From: Planctomycetota bacterium
GTDB lineage: Bacteria; Planctomycetota; UBA8742; UBA2392
Direction of reading: 5' to 3'
Length of the DNA stretch: 64,000 nt
Assembly (NCBI GenBank): GCA_019636215.1
Contig: JAHBXZ010000002.1
Span: 1 to 64,000, forward strand
Positions 41,769 to 50,281 of the stretch are shown here, in pieces. The stretch's first letter is position 1. Each line of letters starts with the position of its first letter. The translations under genes and the position numbers were made by a program. Under the pieces are notes generated by a model. It was not told the origin of the DNA. It made no database searches and saw only the letters and a list, made by a program, of their open reading frames with translations.

Positions 41769-44582
41769 TTACAGCGAGCGCTTGCGTTCTTCAACGCGGT
41801 GGGCCTCGATGATGTCGCCTTCTTTCAGGTCGTCGTAGTTCTTCAACTGGATACCGCACTCGAAACCTTCGCGCACTTCGCTGGCGTCGTCCTTCTCGCG
41901 CTTGAGTGCCGCCACGCCGGTCTGGTAGATGACCGCGCCGTCGCGCACCAGCCGCAGGCGCGAATCGCGCTTGATAAAGCCGCGCGTGACCATGCAGCCT
42001 GCAATGCGCCCGACCTTGCTGATCTTGAACACTTTGCGCACTTCGGCCGTGCCCTCGTAGGTTTCAATGATCTCGGGGGCCAGCAGGCCTTCCAGCGCGT
42101 TGCGCAGGTCGTCGATCATGCGGTAGATGATCTCGTACGTGCGGATGTCGACATGGTGGTTGTCGGCCAGTTCGCGCGCCTTGGCATCCACACCCACATG
42201 GAAGCCGACCACGATGCCGCTGGAGGCCTCGGCCAGGTGGACGTCAGTGGTGCTGATCTGCCCGACGGCCGACTGGATGACCTTGATGCGCACTTCTTCG
42301 TGCGTCAACTTGGCCAGTTCGGCCTTGATGGTCTCGACGCTGCCCTGCACGTCGCACTTCAGCACAATAACCAGTTCCTTGACCTTCTGGCCGGCCTTGG
42401 CGCGTGACCACTCTTCCAGCGAGAACCCGCCGGCGCGCGCGACTTCGCGTTCCTGCATGCGCACCATGTTGGCGATTTCGGCGGCCTTCTTGATGTCTTT
42501 CATGCCGTGGAACAGGCTGCCGGCCTCGGGCAGTTCGTCCAGGCCCGCGACTTCCACGGGAATGGCCGGGCCGGCGTCATCCACCGGGTGCAGGCCGTCG
42601 CCGCGTGAAACCTGCATGCTGCGCACACGGCCGTAACCGTGGCCGGCCACAACTACGTCGCCGCGGTGCAGCGTGCCCTCGCGCACCAGCATGGTCGCGA
42701 CAATGCCGCGGCCCGGGTCGCGATGCGCCTCCAGGACCGTGCCGACGGCGGGCTTTTCGTGCACGGCCGTGAGTTCCAGCAGTTCGGACATGTCCGACAG
42801 CACCTGCACCAGCTTGTCGATGCCTTCCTTGGTGACGCTGGATACCTCGACGATTTCGGTGTTGCCGCCCCAATCGGGGCTCATCAGGTTGTGTGTGGCC
42901 AGTTGCTGGCGGCACTTCATGATGTTGGCGTCGTTCTTGTCGATCTTGGTGATGGCAACCACGATTTCGACCTCGGCGGCCTTGGCGTGGGCGATGGCTT
43001 CTTCCGTCTGCGGCATCACGCCGTCGTCGGCGCCGACCACGATCACGGCGATATCCGTGACGTTGGCACCGCGCGCGCGCATGGCCGTGAATGCCTCGTG
43101 GCCGGGCGTGTCAATGAACGTGACGCGAAGCGGCTTGAGGCTGGTATCAAGCAGTTTTTCGCCGTAGATCGGGCTGAACTTGCCGTCTGGTGTGCGCACC
43201 AGCTCAATGCGGAACGCGCCGATGTGCTGGGTGATGCCGCCGGATTCTCCGGCCGCGCGTTCCAGCGTGGCAATTGCGTCCAGCAGGCTGGTTTTGCCGT
43301 GGTCGACGTGGCCCATGATGGTGACTACGGGCGCGCGCGGCGTGGGTACGCCCTCGACATCTTCTTCAAATGCGACCAGCTGCTCGGCAATCAGTTCTTC
43401 GGCGCCCTTGGGTTCCTTGACCGTAATCTGGCGTTCAAAAATGATGCCGATCTGTTCGATCACATCCTTGCTGAGGGTGTCGTTGATGCGGATCGGCGGC
43501 AGGCCTTCCTTGAGCATGCGCGCCATGATTTCGCTGGTCTTGACGCCCATCGCCTCAGACAGGCTGCGCAGGTTCTGCGGCATCTCAACCGTAAGCGGGC
43601 CCGTGGGCATCTCGGGCTTCTTTTCTTCCTGCGTGGCGTCTTCCTCGCCGCGTTTGCCGCGACGGCGGCGTCCACCGCCATGCGGACGGTCGTAGGACAA
43701 CTGGCTGACTTCAAATCGCTCGCGCCGGGAACGCCCGGTCTGGTTGTCCGAAACACGGAAACGCTCGGGGATGACTTCGCGTGTTTGTTCCTGCTGGCCT
43801 GCCAGACGGCCGGTGGCCGGCGTTGCCGGGCGGCGGCGGGGTTCCTCGCGCGGCGGGGCCTCGGCCTTGTTGCCGGTGGGCGGCGCGGGCTTGTATTCGG
43901 GCGCGACCTCCACGGTCACGTCGCGCTTGCGTTCTTCCACCGTGGTGAACTTCTGCTTCACCATCGCCCGCAGCATGAAGCTTTCATTCGGTGTAAGGCC
44001 CTTGAAACCCTTGCGCCCGACATCCATGCCGATCCCGCGGGCCACGCGCACAACTTCGCGGGGCGGGGCACTGAATTCATCAGCAATCTTGAACACGACC
44101 TCAAGCTTGCCGGCGCGCTGGGTGGTGGCTTCGTCGACGTCGGACTCTTTCTCGATCGTCATGCCGAACAACTGGGCCACGAACTCCACGTACTCGCCTT
44201 TTACGCCCAGCTTGGCGCCAATGGCGTCCAGCCTGGCGCGGGCTTCGTCTTCGGCCTTGCGTTTGGCGTCTTCCTCGGACTTGCGGCGGGCCTCTTCCTC
44301 GGCGGCGGCCTTCTGGGCGGCCTCGGCGGCCTGTTTGGCGGCTGCGGCGGCGGCCTGGGCTTCTTCGGTGGGCGCGGCGGCAACTTCGACCGGCAGCCCC
44401 ATCTTGCGGCGGATGCGGTCAACTTCGTCCTGGGTCAGCTTGGTGATGGCAACAATCTTCTTGTCCAGGCCGGCGTCGGCGGCAAAGGCCTGGAGCTCCT
44501 TCAAGGTAATGCCCAGACCCTTGTATACGTCCAAGGCCTTGATGGTTGCCGCGTTGTCTGTCATGTCTGCCGTCTTGCTCAT
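41769..44582 (-). CDS. infB: Translation initiation factor IF-2
   Basis: A GTPase of about 937 residues that brings initiator tRNA to the small subunit. The N-terminus is an IF2_N domain (KALDVYKGLGITLKELQAFA), then a charged/alanine-rich linker (AEAAQKAAAEEEARRKSEED) and a second IF2_N-like stretch near 345. The G domain has GHVDHGKTSLLDAI (G1), DTPGHEAFTAMRARG (G3) and TKIDKNDAN (G4). The C-terminal domains II-IV follow (EAHRDPGRGIVATMLVREG, KCDVQGSVETIKAELAKL). The start is uncertain: ATG 44582, 44564 or 44618 are all in frame; 44582 has GGGAAGAA at a long distance. Confidence 0.95.
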   Translation of the reverse strand: MSKTADMTDNAATIKALDVYKGLGITLKELQAFAADAGLDKKIVAITKLTQDEVDRIRRKMGLPVEVAAAPTEEAQAAAAAAKQAAEAAQKAAAEEEARRKSEEDAKRKAEDEARARLDAIGAKLGVKGEYVEFVAQLFGMTIEKESDVDEATTQRAGKLEVVFKIADEFSAPPREVVRVARGIGMDVGRKGFKGLTPNESFMLRAMVKQKFTTVEERKRDVTVEVAPEYKPAPPTGNKAEAPPREEPRRRPATPATGRLAGQQEQTREVIPERFRVSDNQTGRSRRERFEVSQLSYDRPHGGGRRRRGKRGEEDATQEEKKPEMPTGPLTVEMPQNLRSLSEAMGVKTSEIMARMLKEGLPPIRINDTLSKDVIEQIGIIFERQITVKEPKGAEELIAEQLVAFEEDVEGVPTPRAPVVTIMGHVDHGKTSLLDAIATLERAAGESGGITQHIGAFRIELVRTPDGKFSPIYGEKLLDTSLKPLRVTFIDTPGHEAFTAMRARGANVTDIAVIVVGADDGVMPQTEEAIAHAKAAEVEIVVAITKIDKNDANIMKCRQQLATHNLMSPDWGGNTEIVEVSSVTKEGIDKLVQVLSDMSELLELTAVHEKPAVGTVLEAHRDPGRGIVATMLVREGTLHRGDVVVAGHGYGRVRSMQVSRGDGLHPVDDAGPAIPVEVAGLDELPEAGSLFHGMKDIKKAAEIANMVRMQEREVARAGGFSLEEWSRAKAGQKVKELVIVLKCDVQGSVETIKAELAKLTHEEVRIKVIQSAVGQISTTDVHLAEASSGIVVGFHVGVDAKARELADNHHVDIRTYEIIYRMIDDLRNALEGLLAPEIIETYEGTAEVRKVFKISKVGRIAGCMVTRGFIKRDSRLRLVRDGAVIYQTGVAALKREKDDASEVREGFECGIQLKNYDDLKEGDIIEAHRVEERKRSL

Positions 44583-44648
44583 GCGTGCCAGTTCTTCCCA
44601 GGGCGAAGCTTCTAACATTTCCGCCCGCAAGGGGCAGGTGTCGCGTCG

Positions 44649-46058
44649 TTACAGTTTGGGGCGACCGCGTTCGTCAACCTCGTGCTTCGGTGCCTGCGCG
44701 GCGTATTCAGCGGCCCGCGCAAACGGGTCCACGGGGCCGGCCGGCGCCGATGACTTGGCGGCGGCTGCGGCTGCCGCGGCGGCCTCTTCTTCTTCTTCGC
44801 CCTCATAGACTTCGTGCCCGGGCTCGACAAAGGTGTTGTCGGGCCGGCGCTGGGCGCCGTCGGCGTGAACCATGTCGGCGATCTGTTCGGGCGGCTCGGG
44901 GTGCTCCATCACGTACTGGATGATCTGCGCCGCGCTGTCGATGGAGATGCCCGGCACCTTCAGCAGGGCTTCGGGGCCGGCGGCAAGGATGTCGCCGAAA
45001 CTGTCAAAGCCGCTGTTGAACAGGGCCTCGCACAGCAGCTCGTCTACACCCGGGATCGCGCGGAACTTCTCGAGGGTGCGCTTGCGCCAGTCCTGTTCCT
45101 GCGTGACGGTCACGATGTCGAGGTCCCACTTGCACAGGCGCGCTGCCAGGCGCACGTTCTGGCCGCGCTTGCCGATGGACAGCGAAAGCTGGTCGTCGGG
45201 CACCACCACGCGGGCGCGCCGGTTGTCGTAATCCAGTGTGATGCTGTCCACGCGCGCCGGTTTCAGGGCGTTGGTGATCAGCACTTCGGCGCTTTCGTTC
45301 CAGCGGATGATGTCGATCTTTTCGTTGTTCAGCTCGTCAATGATGCCCTTGATGCGCGAGCCGCGCACGCCCACGCAGGCGCCCACGGCGTCGACCTTGG
45401 GGTCATAGCTGGCCACGGCGACTTTGCTGCGATAGCCGGGCTCACGCACGATCGCCTTGATTTCAATGATGCGTTCGGCCACTTCGGGCACTTCAAGCTC
45501 GAACAGCTTCTTGACGAACTCGGGGTGGGTGCGCGAAAGAATGATCTTCACCTTCTGGCCCTGCTTGCGCACGTCCAGGATCAGGCCGCGCACGCGCTCG
45601 CCCACGTTGTAGCTTTCCGTCGGCACCTGTTCCTTGCGCGGAAAGAAGGCCTCGCTGTCGCCAAGGTTGACGACATAGTTGGGGCCTTCCATGCGCTGGA
45701 TGGTCCCGCTGCGGATATCGCGGCGCAGGCCGATGTACTTTTCATAGATGTTGTCGCGTTCGGCTTCGCGGTTCTTCTGGACAAAGATCTGCTTGAAGGT
45801 CTGGGCGGCAATGCGGCCCATGTCGGACAACTGCACGTCGTGGGTTACGCCCTCAAGGTCGATTTCCTGGGCTGTGATCTGGCCGTTGTTGGGATCAACC
45901 ACGACGGTCAGCGTGTCGGGGTTCTCCACGCGCTTGCGCAGGGCCACAATCATGGCCTGTTCGATGGCCGCGACAACTTCGGATTTTTCAATGCCGCGCT
46001 CGCGCGAGATCATCTCAACAAAGCGCATCAGTTCGGCACCGTTTACACTGGCAACCAT
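44649..46058 (-). CDS. nusA: Transcription termination/antitermination factor NusA
   Basis: A 469-residue RNA-polymerase-binding protein. ATG 46058 has AGGAA eight bases upstream; the frame runs on to 46184 across the promoter and terminator, which is not coding. Order: N-terminal polymerase-binding part, S1 domain (ESYNVGERVRGLILDVRKQG), KH domains (VGACVGVRGSRIKGIIDELN, LSIGKRGQNVRLAARLCKWD), then a helix-hairpin-helix (KVPGISIDSAAQIIQYV) and a run of Glu followed by nine Ala near the C-terminus. No rimP gene is upstream, unlike the common rimP-nusA-infB order. Confidence 0.96.
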   Translation of the reverse strand: MVASVNGAELMRFVEMISRERGIEKSEVVAAIEQAMIVALRKRVENPDTLTVVVDPNNGQITAQEIDLEGVTHDVQLSDMGRIAAQTFKQIFVQKNREAERDNIYEKYIGLRRDIRSGTIQRMEGPNYVVNLGDSEAFFPRKEQVPTESYNVGERVRGLILDVRKQGQKVKIILSRTHPEFVKKLFELEVPEVAERIIEIKAIVREPGYRSKVAVASYDPKVDAVGACVGVRGSRIKGIIDELNNEKIDIIRWNESAEVLITNALKPARVDSITLDYDNRRARVVVPDDQLSLSIGKRGQNVRLAARLCKWDLDIVTVTQEQDWRKRTLEKFRAIPGVDELLCEALFNSGFDSFGDILAAGPEALLKVPGISIDSAAQIIQYVMEHPEPPEQIADMVHADGAQRRPDNTFVEPGHEVYEGEEEEEAAAAAAAAAKSSAPAGPVDPFARAAEYAAQAPKHEVDERGRPKL

Positions 46059-46127
46059 GGCGTGTTCCTGTTCTGGCGCACTCTTTTCTGATGTGCGCGT
46101 TCTTCTATCCGGCCGGGACTTTCCACC

Positions 46128-46159
46128 AAAAGAAAAGGAGCGCGCCGCAAGGCCGCTCC
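46128..46159 (-). terminator. Leader terminator (attenuator) of the nusA operon
   Basis: On the minus strand GGAGCG (46159-46154) pairs with CGCTCC (46142-46137) with an inner GCC/GGC pair and one bulge, and TTTTCTTTT follows directly. It lies about 21-50 nt downstream of the predicted start site and about 75 nt before the nusA ATG. All transcripts from the promoter must pass it, so it can control the operon. Confidence 0.6.
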
Positions 46160-46186
46160 GGGTGTCTGTCCCAAAACGAGGCACGG

Positions 46187-46214
46187 ATTATATGGAGGGA
46201 AGTTGGCGGTTCAA
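46187..46214 (-). promoter_or_regulatory. Sigma-70-like promoter of the nusA-infB-secDF operon
   Basis: Read on the minus strand, TTGAAC (46214-46209) and TATAAT (46192-46187) are separated by 16 bp. This is the closest match to consensus in the window. A start near 46180 gives a leader of about 120 nt. Confidence 0.75.
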
Positions 46215-46290
46215 GGGGCGGTTGCGACTTCAACGACGCGGGGCGGGCGCGTAGACACGGCCTGCAAGTGCACAGAAAGTCGTTTGCCGG

Positions 46291-46662
46291 CTACGGCATC
46301 CAAGCGTCGCGCTGTGCTTCCTCTTCAGGCACGCATTCGTTGCTGCTGCTTTTGGCGGACTCGATCATCTCGCTGAACAGGTAGACCACGCCGTAGCCCA
46401 GATAGATCAACCCGTACACCACAAACAGCACCAGGTACGACCACAGTTCGTCCTCGCAACCCAGCTTCGGCGGGCAGAACTCCCCGGCCTGCCGCGTGAT
46501 TCGCGGAACGTACATGGTCGCTGCCGGGGCGACAAAACCCGCGCCACTCGGTTCGATTACCTCGACGGTGGCGGGCATCGCTTCAAAGCGCTGCGTGCTG
46601 CCACAGGCCGGCAGCAAGGCCAGAACAGTGCAAGCAAGCAAGGCAGGCAGAATTCGACGCAT
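46291..46662 (-). CDS. Small lipoprotein with a membrane helix, 123 aa
   Basis: AGGAGG precedes ATG 46662. The signal MRRILPALLACTVLALLPAC ends in a lipobox (LLPAC, Cys 20). A short Pro/Val-rich part follows, then a hydrophobic stretch (LWSYLVLFVVYGLIYLGYGV) and a charged end with one more cysteine. It resembles the neighbouring 114-aa gene in plan and lipobox, suggesting a duplication. Function unknown. Confidence 0.65.
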   Translation of the reverse strand: MRRILPALLACTVLALLPACGSTQRFEAMPATVEVIEPSGAGFVAPAATMYVPRITRQAGEFCPPKLGCEDELWSYLVLFVVYGLIYLGYGVVYLFSEMIESAKSSSNECVPEEEAQRDAWMP

Positions 46663-46671
46663 GGCGTCCTC

Positions 46672-47016
46672 CTATCCAAGCAGCTCCGCAAGCAACCAGG
46701 TGATGCCGAAGATGATCGCCAAACCAAGAATCGCGCCCAGTACGGCAAGAACGCCCCAGGCGTCGCCGCCTTCGAAGTAGAATTGGGAGTGGCCGGCCTC
46801 GCCGGTGTACGTGTGGGCCTCGGCATGGCGTTCGACACCGTGTACGCCCGCAGTGGAGGCACGCACGGCATGCTGGGTGCCGTCGGGTTCAATCATGGTG
46901 ACGGTGTGTTCAAGCCTGGGTGATTCGCATTGCGGTGTCACGCCACAAGCAGGCAGCAAGGCAAGCAGGGCGCAGGCCAACAGCGCCAGCGCGGTCACAC
47001 GAAGCCGGGGCTTCAT
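46672..47016 (-). CDS. Small lipoprotein with a membrane helix, 114 aa
   Basis: Start at ATG 47016 with GGAG seven bases upstream; the upstream extension to 47202 runs into purF and is not used. RVTALALLACALLALLPACG is a lipobox signal. The mature part is about 60 residues of hydrophilic sequence (VTMIEPDGTQHAVRASTAG), then GVLAVLGAILGLAIIFGITW as a C-terminal helix. The gene is 9 bp from the sister lipoprotein, so they are probably co-transcribed. Confidence 0.65.
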   Translation of the reverse strand: MKPRLRVTALALLACALLALLPACGVTPQCESPRLEHTVTMIEPDGTQHAVRASTAGVHGVERHAEAHTYTGEAGHSQFYFEGGDAWGVLAVLGAILGLAIIFGITWLLAELLG

Positions 47017-47119
47017 GGTGGTCTCCGAAGGGGAACCCGGGGCCGCAGTCATTGTCCCTTCCCCCAACCCCTGTGCCAACCGGATTCCGTGACGCGAATG
47101 CGTTGTTATAACGGAGCCT

Positions 47120-48550
47120 GTGACCAGCGAGGCCAGCTTGAACCAGCCCACCAGCGACCACCCACGCGAAGCCTGCGGCATCTTTGCCGTGTACGACCAC
47201 AAAGACGCCGTTGAGCTTACCTATTACGGCCTGTTTGCCCTGCAGCACCGCGGGCAGGAAAGCGCGGGCATTGCCTGCATCATGGGCGATCGCATCAAGA
47301 GTTACCTTGGCATGGGCCTGGTAGGCGAAGTGTTCAAGGACGACTTCTTCACCAAGTTCAAAAGCAACATTGCGCTGGGCCACACGCGGTATTCAACGGC
47401 GGGCTCCAGCAACGTGCGCAACGCCCAGCCCATCACCGTCGATTACAGCGGCGGGCAGATCAGCGTGGCGCACAACGGCAACCTCAGCAATGGCTGGCAA
47501 CTGCGCCGCGAACTGGAGGCCCAGGGCAGCATCTTCCAGACCACAAGCGACAGCGAAGTGGTGTTGCACCTGCTGGCCCGGCCCGAGATCAAGGCCAGCA
47601 AGAATCCGATTGCGGCGGCGCTCAAGCACATGAAGGGCGCGTTCAGCTTCATTTTCCTGACCAACGACGCGCTTATGGCCACCCGCGACCCCAACGGCTT
47701 CCGGCCGCTGTGCATCGGCAAGCTGGGTGAAAGTTACGTGCTGGCCAGCGAAACCTGCGCCTTTGACATGCTGGGCGCGAAGTACCTGCGCGATGTAGAG
47801 CCCGGCGAACTGGTCCGCATTGACGAAAAGGGCCTGCACAGCGAACGCTGGTGCGAGGTCCAGCGCAAATCCCATTGCGTGTTTGAGCACGTCTATTTCG
47901 CGCGGCCCGACAGCCGCGTGTTCGGCACCAACGTGCATCTCTCGCGAAAGCTCATGGGCAAGCAACTGGCGATTGAGGCGCCCGCCGATGCCGACATTGT
48001 GGTGCCCGTGCCTGACAGCGGCACCAGCGCCGCCCAGGGGTTTGCCGAGCAATCCGGCCTGCCACTTGAGCAAGGCTTCATTCGCAATCACTACGTGGGC
48101 CGCACGTTCATCGCGCCCAGCCAGGGCCAGCGCGACATCGGCGTGAAGATCAAGCTGAACGCCGTGCGCGACGTGGTGGGGGGCAAGCGTGTGGTGGTGG
48201 TGGACGACAGCATCATCCGCGGCACCACCAGCAAGGGCCGCGTGAAGCGGCTGTATGATGCCGGCGCCAAGGAAGTGCATCTGCGAATCTCGTGCCCGCC
48301 GACGCGCCACCCCTGCTACTACGGCATCGACTTTCCCGATCCCAAGGAACTGATCGCAAACCAGTTGTCAGACGTGGACGCGATTCGGGACTATCTTGGC
48401 ATCGACAGCCTGGCCTACCTGTCGGTGGAGGGCATGCTCAAGTCTGTTGGCCAGGGCCAGAACTACTGCGCGGCCTGCTTTACCGGGGAATACCCGGTGG
48501 CCTACGACGCGGCGTTTGAAAAGACGGCCATGGAAGGCACGCGGCGGTAA
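47120..48550 (+). CDS. purF: Amidophosphoribosyltransferase
   Basis: A 476-residue enzyme for the first committed step of purine synthesis: glutamine and PRPP give phosphoribosylamine. Cys 19 in HPREACGIFAVYDHKD is the glutaminase nucleophile, so an 18-residue propeptide would be removed, as in the Bacillus-type enzyme. FALQHRGQESAGIA, ALGHTRYSTAGSSNVRNAQP and AHNGNLSNGW are glutaminase motifs; VVVVDDSIIRGTTSKGRVK is the PRPP loop. CVFEHVYFARPDS, CPPTRHPCYYGID and YCAACFTGEYP carry cysteines matching the Fe-S cluster ligands of that type. GTG start at 47120 after ACGGAG. Confidence 0.96.
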   Translation: MTSEASLNQPTSDHPREACGIFAVYDHKDAVELTYYGLFALQHRGQESAGIACIMGDRIKSYLGMGLVGEVFKDDFFTKFKSNIALGHTRYSTAGSSNVRNAQPITVDYSGGQISVAHNGNLSNGWQLRRELEAQGSIFQTTSDSEVVLHLLARPEIKASKNPIAAALKHMKGAFSFIFLTNDALMATRDPNGFRPLCIGKLGESYVLASETCAFDMLGAKYLRDVEPGELVRIDEKGLHSERWCEVQRKSHCVFEHVYFARPDSRVFGTNVHLSRKLMGKQLAIEAPADADIVVPVPDSGTSAAQGFAEQSGLPLEQGFIRNHYVGRTFIAPSQGQRDIGVKIKLNAVRDVVGGKRVVVVDDSIIRGTTSKGRVKRLYDAGAKEVHLRISCPPTRHPCYYGIDFPDPKELIANQLSDVDAIRDYLGIDSLAYLSVEGMLKSVGQGQNYCAACFTGEYPVAYDAAFEKTAMEGTRR

Positions 48551-48598
48551 CTGGTACATCCGAAACTGTTTCAGCTTGCTTGCATCGCCGGAGATTCC

Positions 48599-50275
48599 AT
48601 GCCCCGCACCTTCTTCTGTGTGTTCTGCGCCGCGCTGGCCGCCCTGTTTGCGCTGATGATTCTGCTGTTTCCGTCGCCGGCCTATGCCGCCGATCAGCTG
48701 CCAACCACCGTCACATTCGGAGAGGCCGAATCGGAAGTCGGGCAGATCAAGGGCCGGGTGCTGTTGCTGGGTGGCGAAGCGGCCATGCCCGGCTTCAAAC
48801 TGCTTGCCATGGCCAAGTTTGCCGACCGCAGCAACCCCACGCGCGAACTGATGACCGACGACAAAGGCGCGTTCACCATTGTGCTCAAGGCCAAGCCGAG
48901 TGAATTGCGCGTGTTCGCGTTTGGCGATTACTTCATCCCTGACGGCTGGTCGAACATCCCGCTGGGCCGCATGAAGTTTGAAACCGCCGAAACCTGGGAA
49001 GTCCGGGTGCGCCCGTTGCGCAAGGTTAAGGTTGACGGCGTTGTGCGTATCGGCACCACCGGCAAGGCCGCCAACCGCGCCAACGTGATGCTTGCGCCGC
49101 TGGACGTCGCCCAGGACGGCAGCAGCCAGATTTTTGACCAGCCCATAAGCACCATGGCCGACGAAGAGGGGCGATACGAGTTCAACGTACCCACCGGCTA
49201 TTACATGCTGTGGGCCTATTGGGCCGATCGCAGCAGTGATGACTGGGTGGGCTACATCCAGGTGATCAAGCGGATGGACGTGTTTGGCGACAAAACGCTG
49301 GCCTTGCAGGTGACCGAAGGCCCGACAATCCGCGGCAAGATTGTAGACGCCCGCACCGGCAAGGGCATGGCCGCCAACGTGAACCTTTACACCAACCAGT
49401 ATCTGCGCCAGCTTCGCAACCCCGCCGCCGACGGCGAAATGGCCGATGAGTACAAGCCCGACGGCACGGAGGTCTTCTGGCCCGTCGGCACGTTCAAGTT
49501 CCGGGCCTGGCTGGTGGACCCCGAGGATTTCACGGCCGTGATCCGCCCGGCCGGCACCGAGGCCGTGATGAAGATTCTGCCCAACCTCAAGGCCAGTGAG
49601 CTGGCGGGCAAGGAACTTGTCTGGACGCTGTACGACGAACAGGCCCCCGAGCTTACCGTTACGGTAACTTCGCACAAACAGTCTTTGCCGATCAACGAGC
49701 TTGACGTGCAGCTGCTGCCCAAGGATGTAGAGGTTCCGGCGGCGCTGAAGCTCAGCCTGAACGCCGGCGGTGTTACCGACAACCACGGCCGCGTGAAATT
49801 TCTGGGCCTGCCGCGAGGCACTTACGAGGTTTACGGCGCGCGGGGCAGCACCCTGCTGGGAACGATCAGCCTGACAGGCAAGACACAGGCCGAATCGCTG
49901 AAGTTCGAGATCCCGTTTGCGTTCGGCACCGTGAAACTGGAGGACGGCACGGTGTGCCGCCAGTTGATGGCCTTTGTAACGTTGGTGAACGCCGACGATC
50001 GCACCTTCGGGCCCTACCCGACCGATGCGTTCCGCAAGAACCCGGTGCTGCGCGAAAAGGGCACGGTGTTTGTGCCGCTGACCCAGCGCGGGACAACCTT
50101 CAAAGTGCGTTTTGCGGCATTTGAGAACGGCCGCGAGTTCAAGGACGAAGACTGGATGGACCTTGCGGACTTCGCCCTGGCCACCGATGAAGTGATCTAC
50201 AAGGTGGAGACCGAAGAAGCCTGGGAAGTCAACCTGACCCTCAAGGCCAACCCCGCGTACAAGAAGAAAGAGTAG
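48599..50275 (+). CDS. Secreted beta-sandwich protein, carboxypeptidase-regulatory-like
   Basis: A 558-residue exported protein. The signal peptide runs through LAALFALMILLFPSPAYA with a cleavage site before ADQ. Several Ig-like beta-sandwich domains follow, of the carboxypeptidase regulatory/'MSCRAMM' type: GRVLLLGGEAAMPGFKLLAM, KVDGVVRIGTTGKAANRANV, RGKIVDARTGKGMAANVNLY, with 'G.Y.F.VPTGYYMLWA' and 'G.vkF.GLPRGTYEV' turns. No catalytic motif. Probably a surface or periplasmic structural protein. Ends 6 bp from the convergent CAP-like gene. Confidence 0.7.
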   Translation: MPRTFFCVFCAALAALFALMILLFPSPAYAADQLPTTVTFGEAESEVGQIKGRVLLLGGEAAMPGFKLLAMAKFADRSNPTRELMTDDKGAFTIVLKAKPSELRVFAFGDYFIPDGWSNIPLGRMKFETAETWEVRVRPLRKVKVDGVVRIGTTGKAANRANVMLAPLDVAQDGSSQIFDQPISTMADEEGRYEFNVPTGYYMLWAYWADRSSDDWVGYIQVIKRMDVFGDKTLALQVTEGPTIRGKIVDARTGKGMAANVNLYTNQYLRQLRNPAADGEMADEYKPDGTEVFWPVGTFKFRAWLVDPEDFTAVIRPAGTEAVMKILPNLKASELAGKELVWTLYDEQAPELTVTVTSHKQSLPINELDVQLLPKDVEVPAALKLSLNAGGVTDNHGRVKFLGLPRGTYEVYGARGSTLLGTISLTGKTQAESLKFEIPFAFGTVKLEDGTVCRQLMAFVTLVNADDRTFGPYPTDAFRKNPVLREKGTVFVPLTQRGTTFKVRFAAFENGREFKDEDWMDLADFALATDEVIYKVETEEAWEVNLTLKANPAYKKKE

Positions 50276-50281
50276 CCGCAG

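Noticed and set aside
42639..44615. 658-residue open frame opposite infB
   Set aside because: Same reason: shadow of IF-2 on the other strand, no ribosome binding site, no recognisable domain.
46059..46290. rimP gene upstream of nusA
   Set aside because: The 232-bp region holds the promoter and leader terminator and no coding frame of suitable length.
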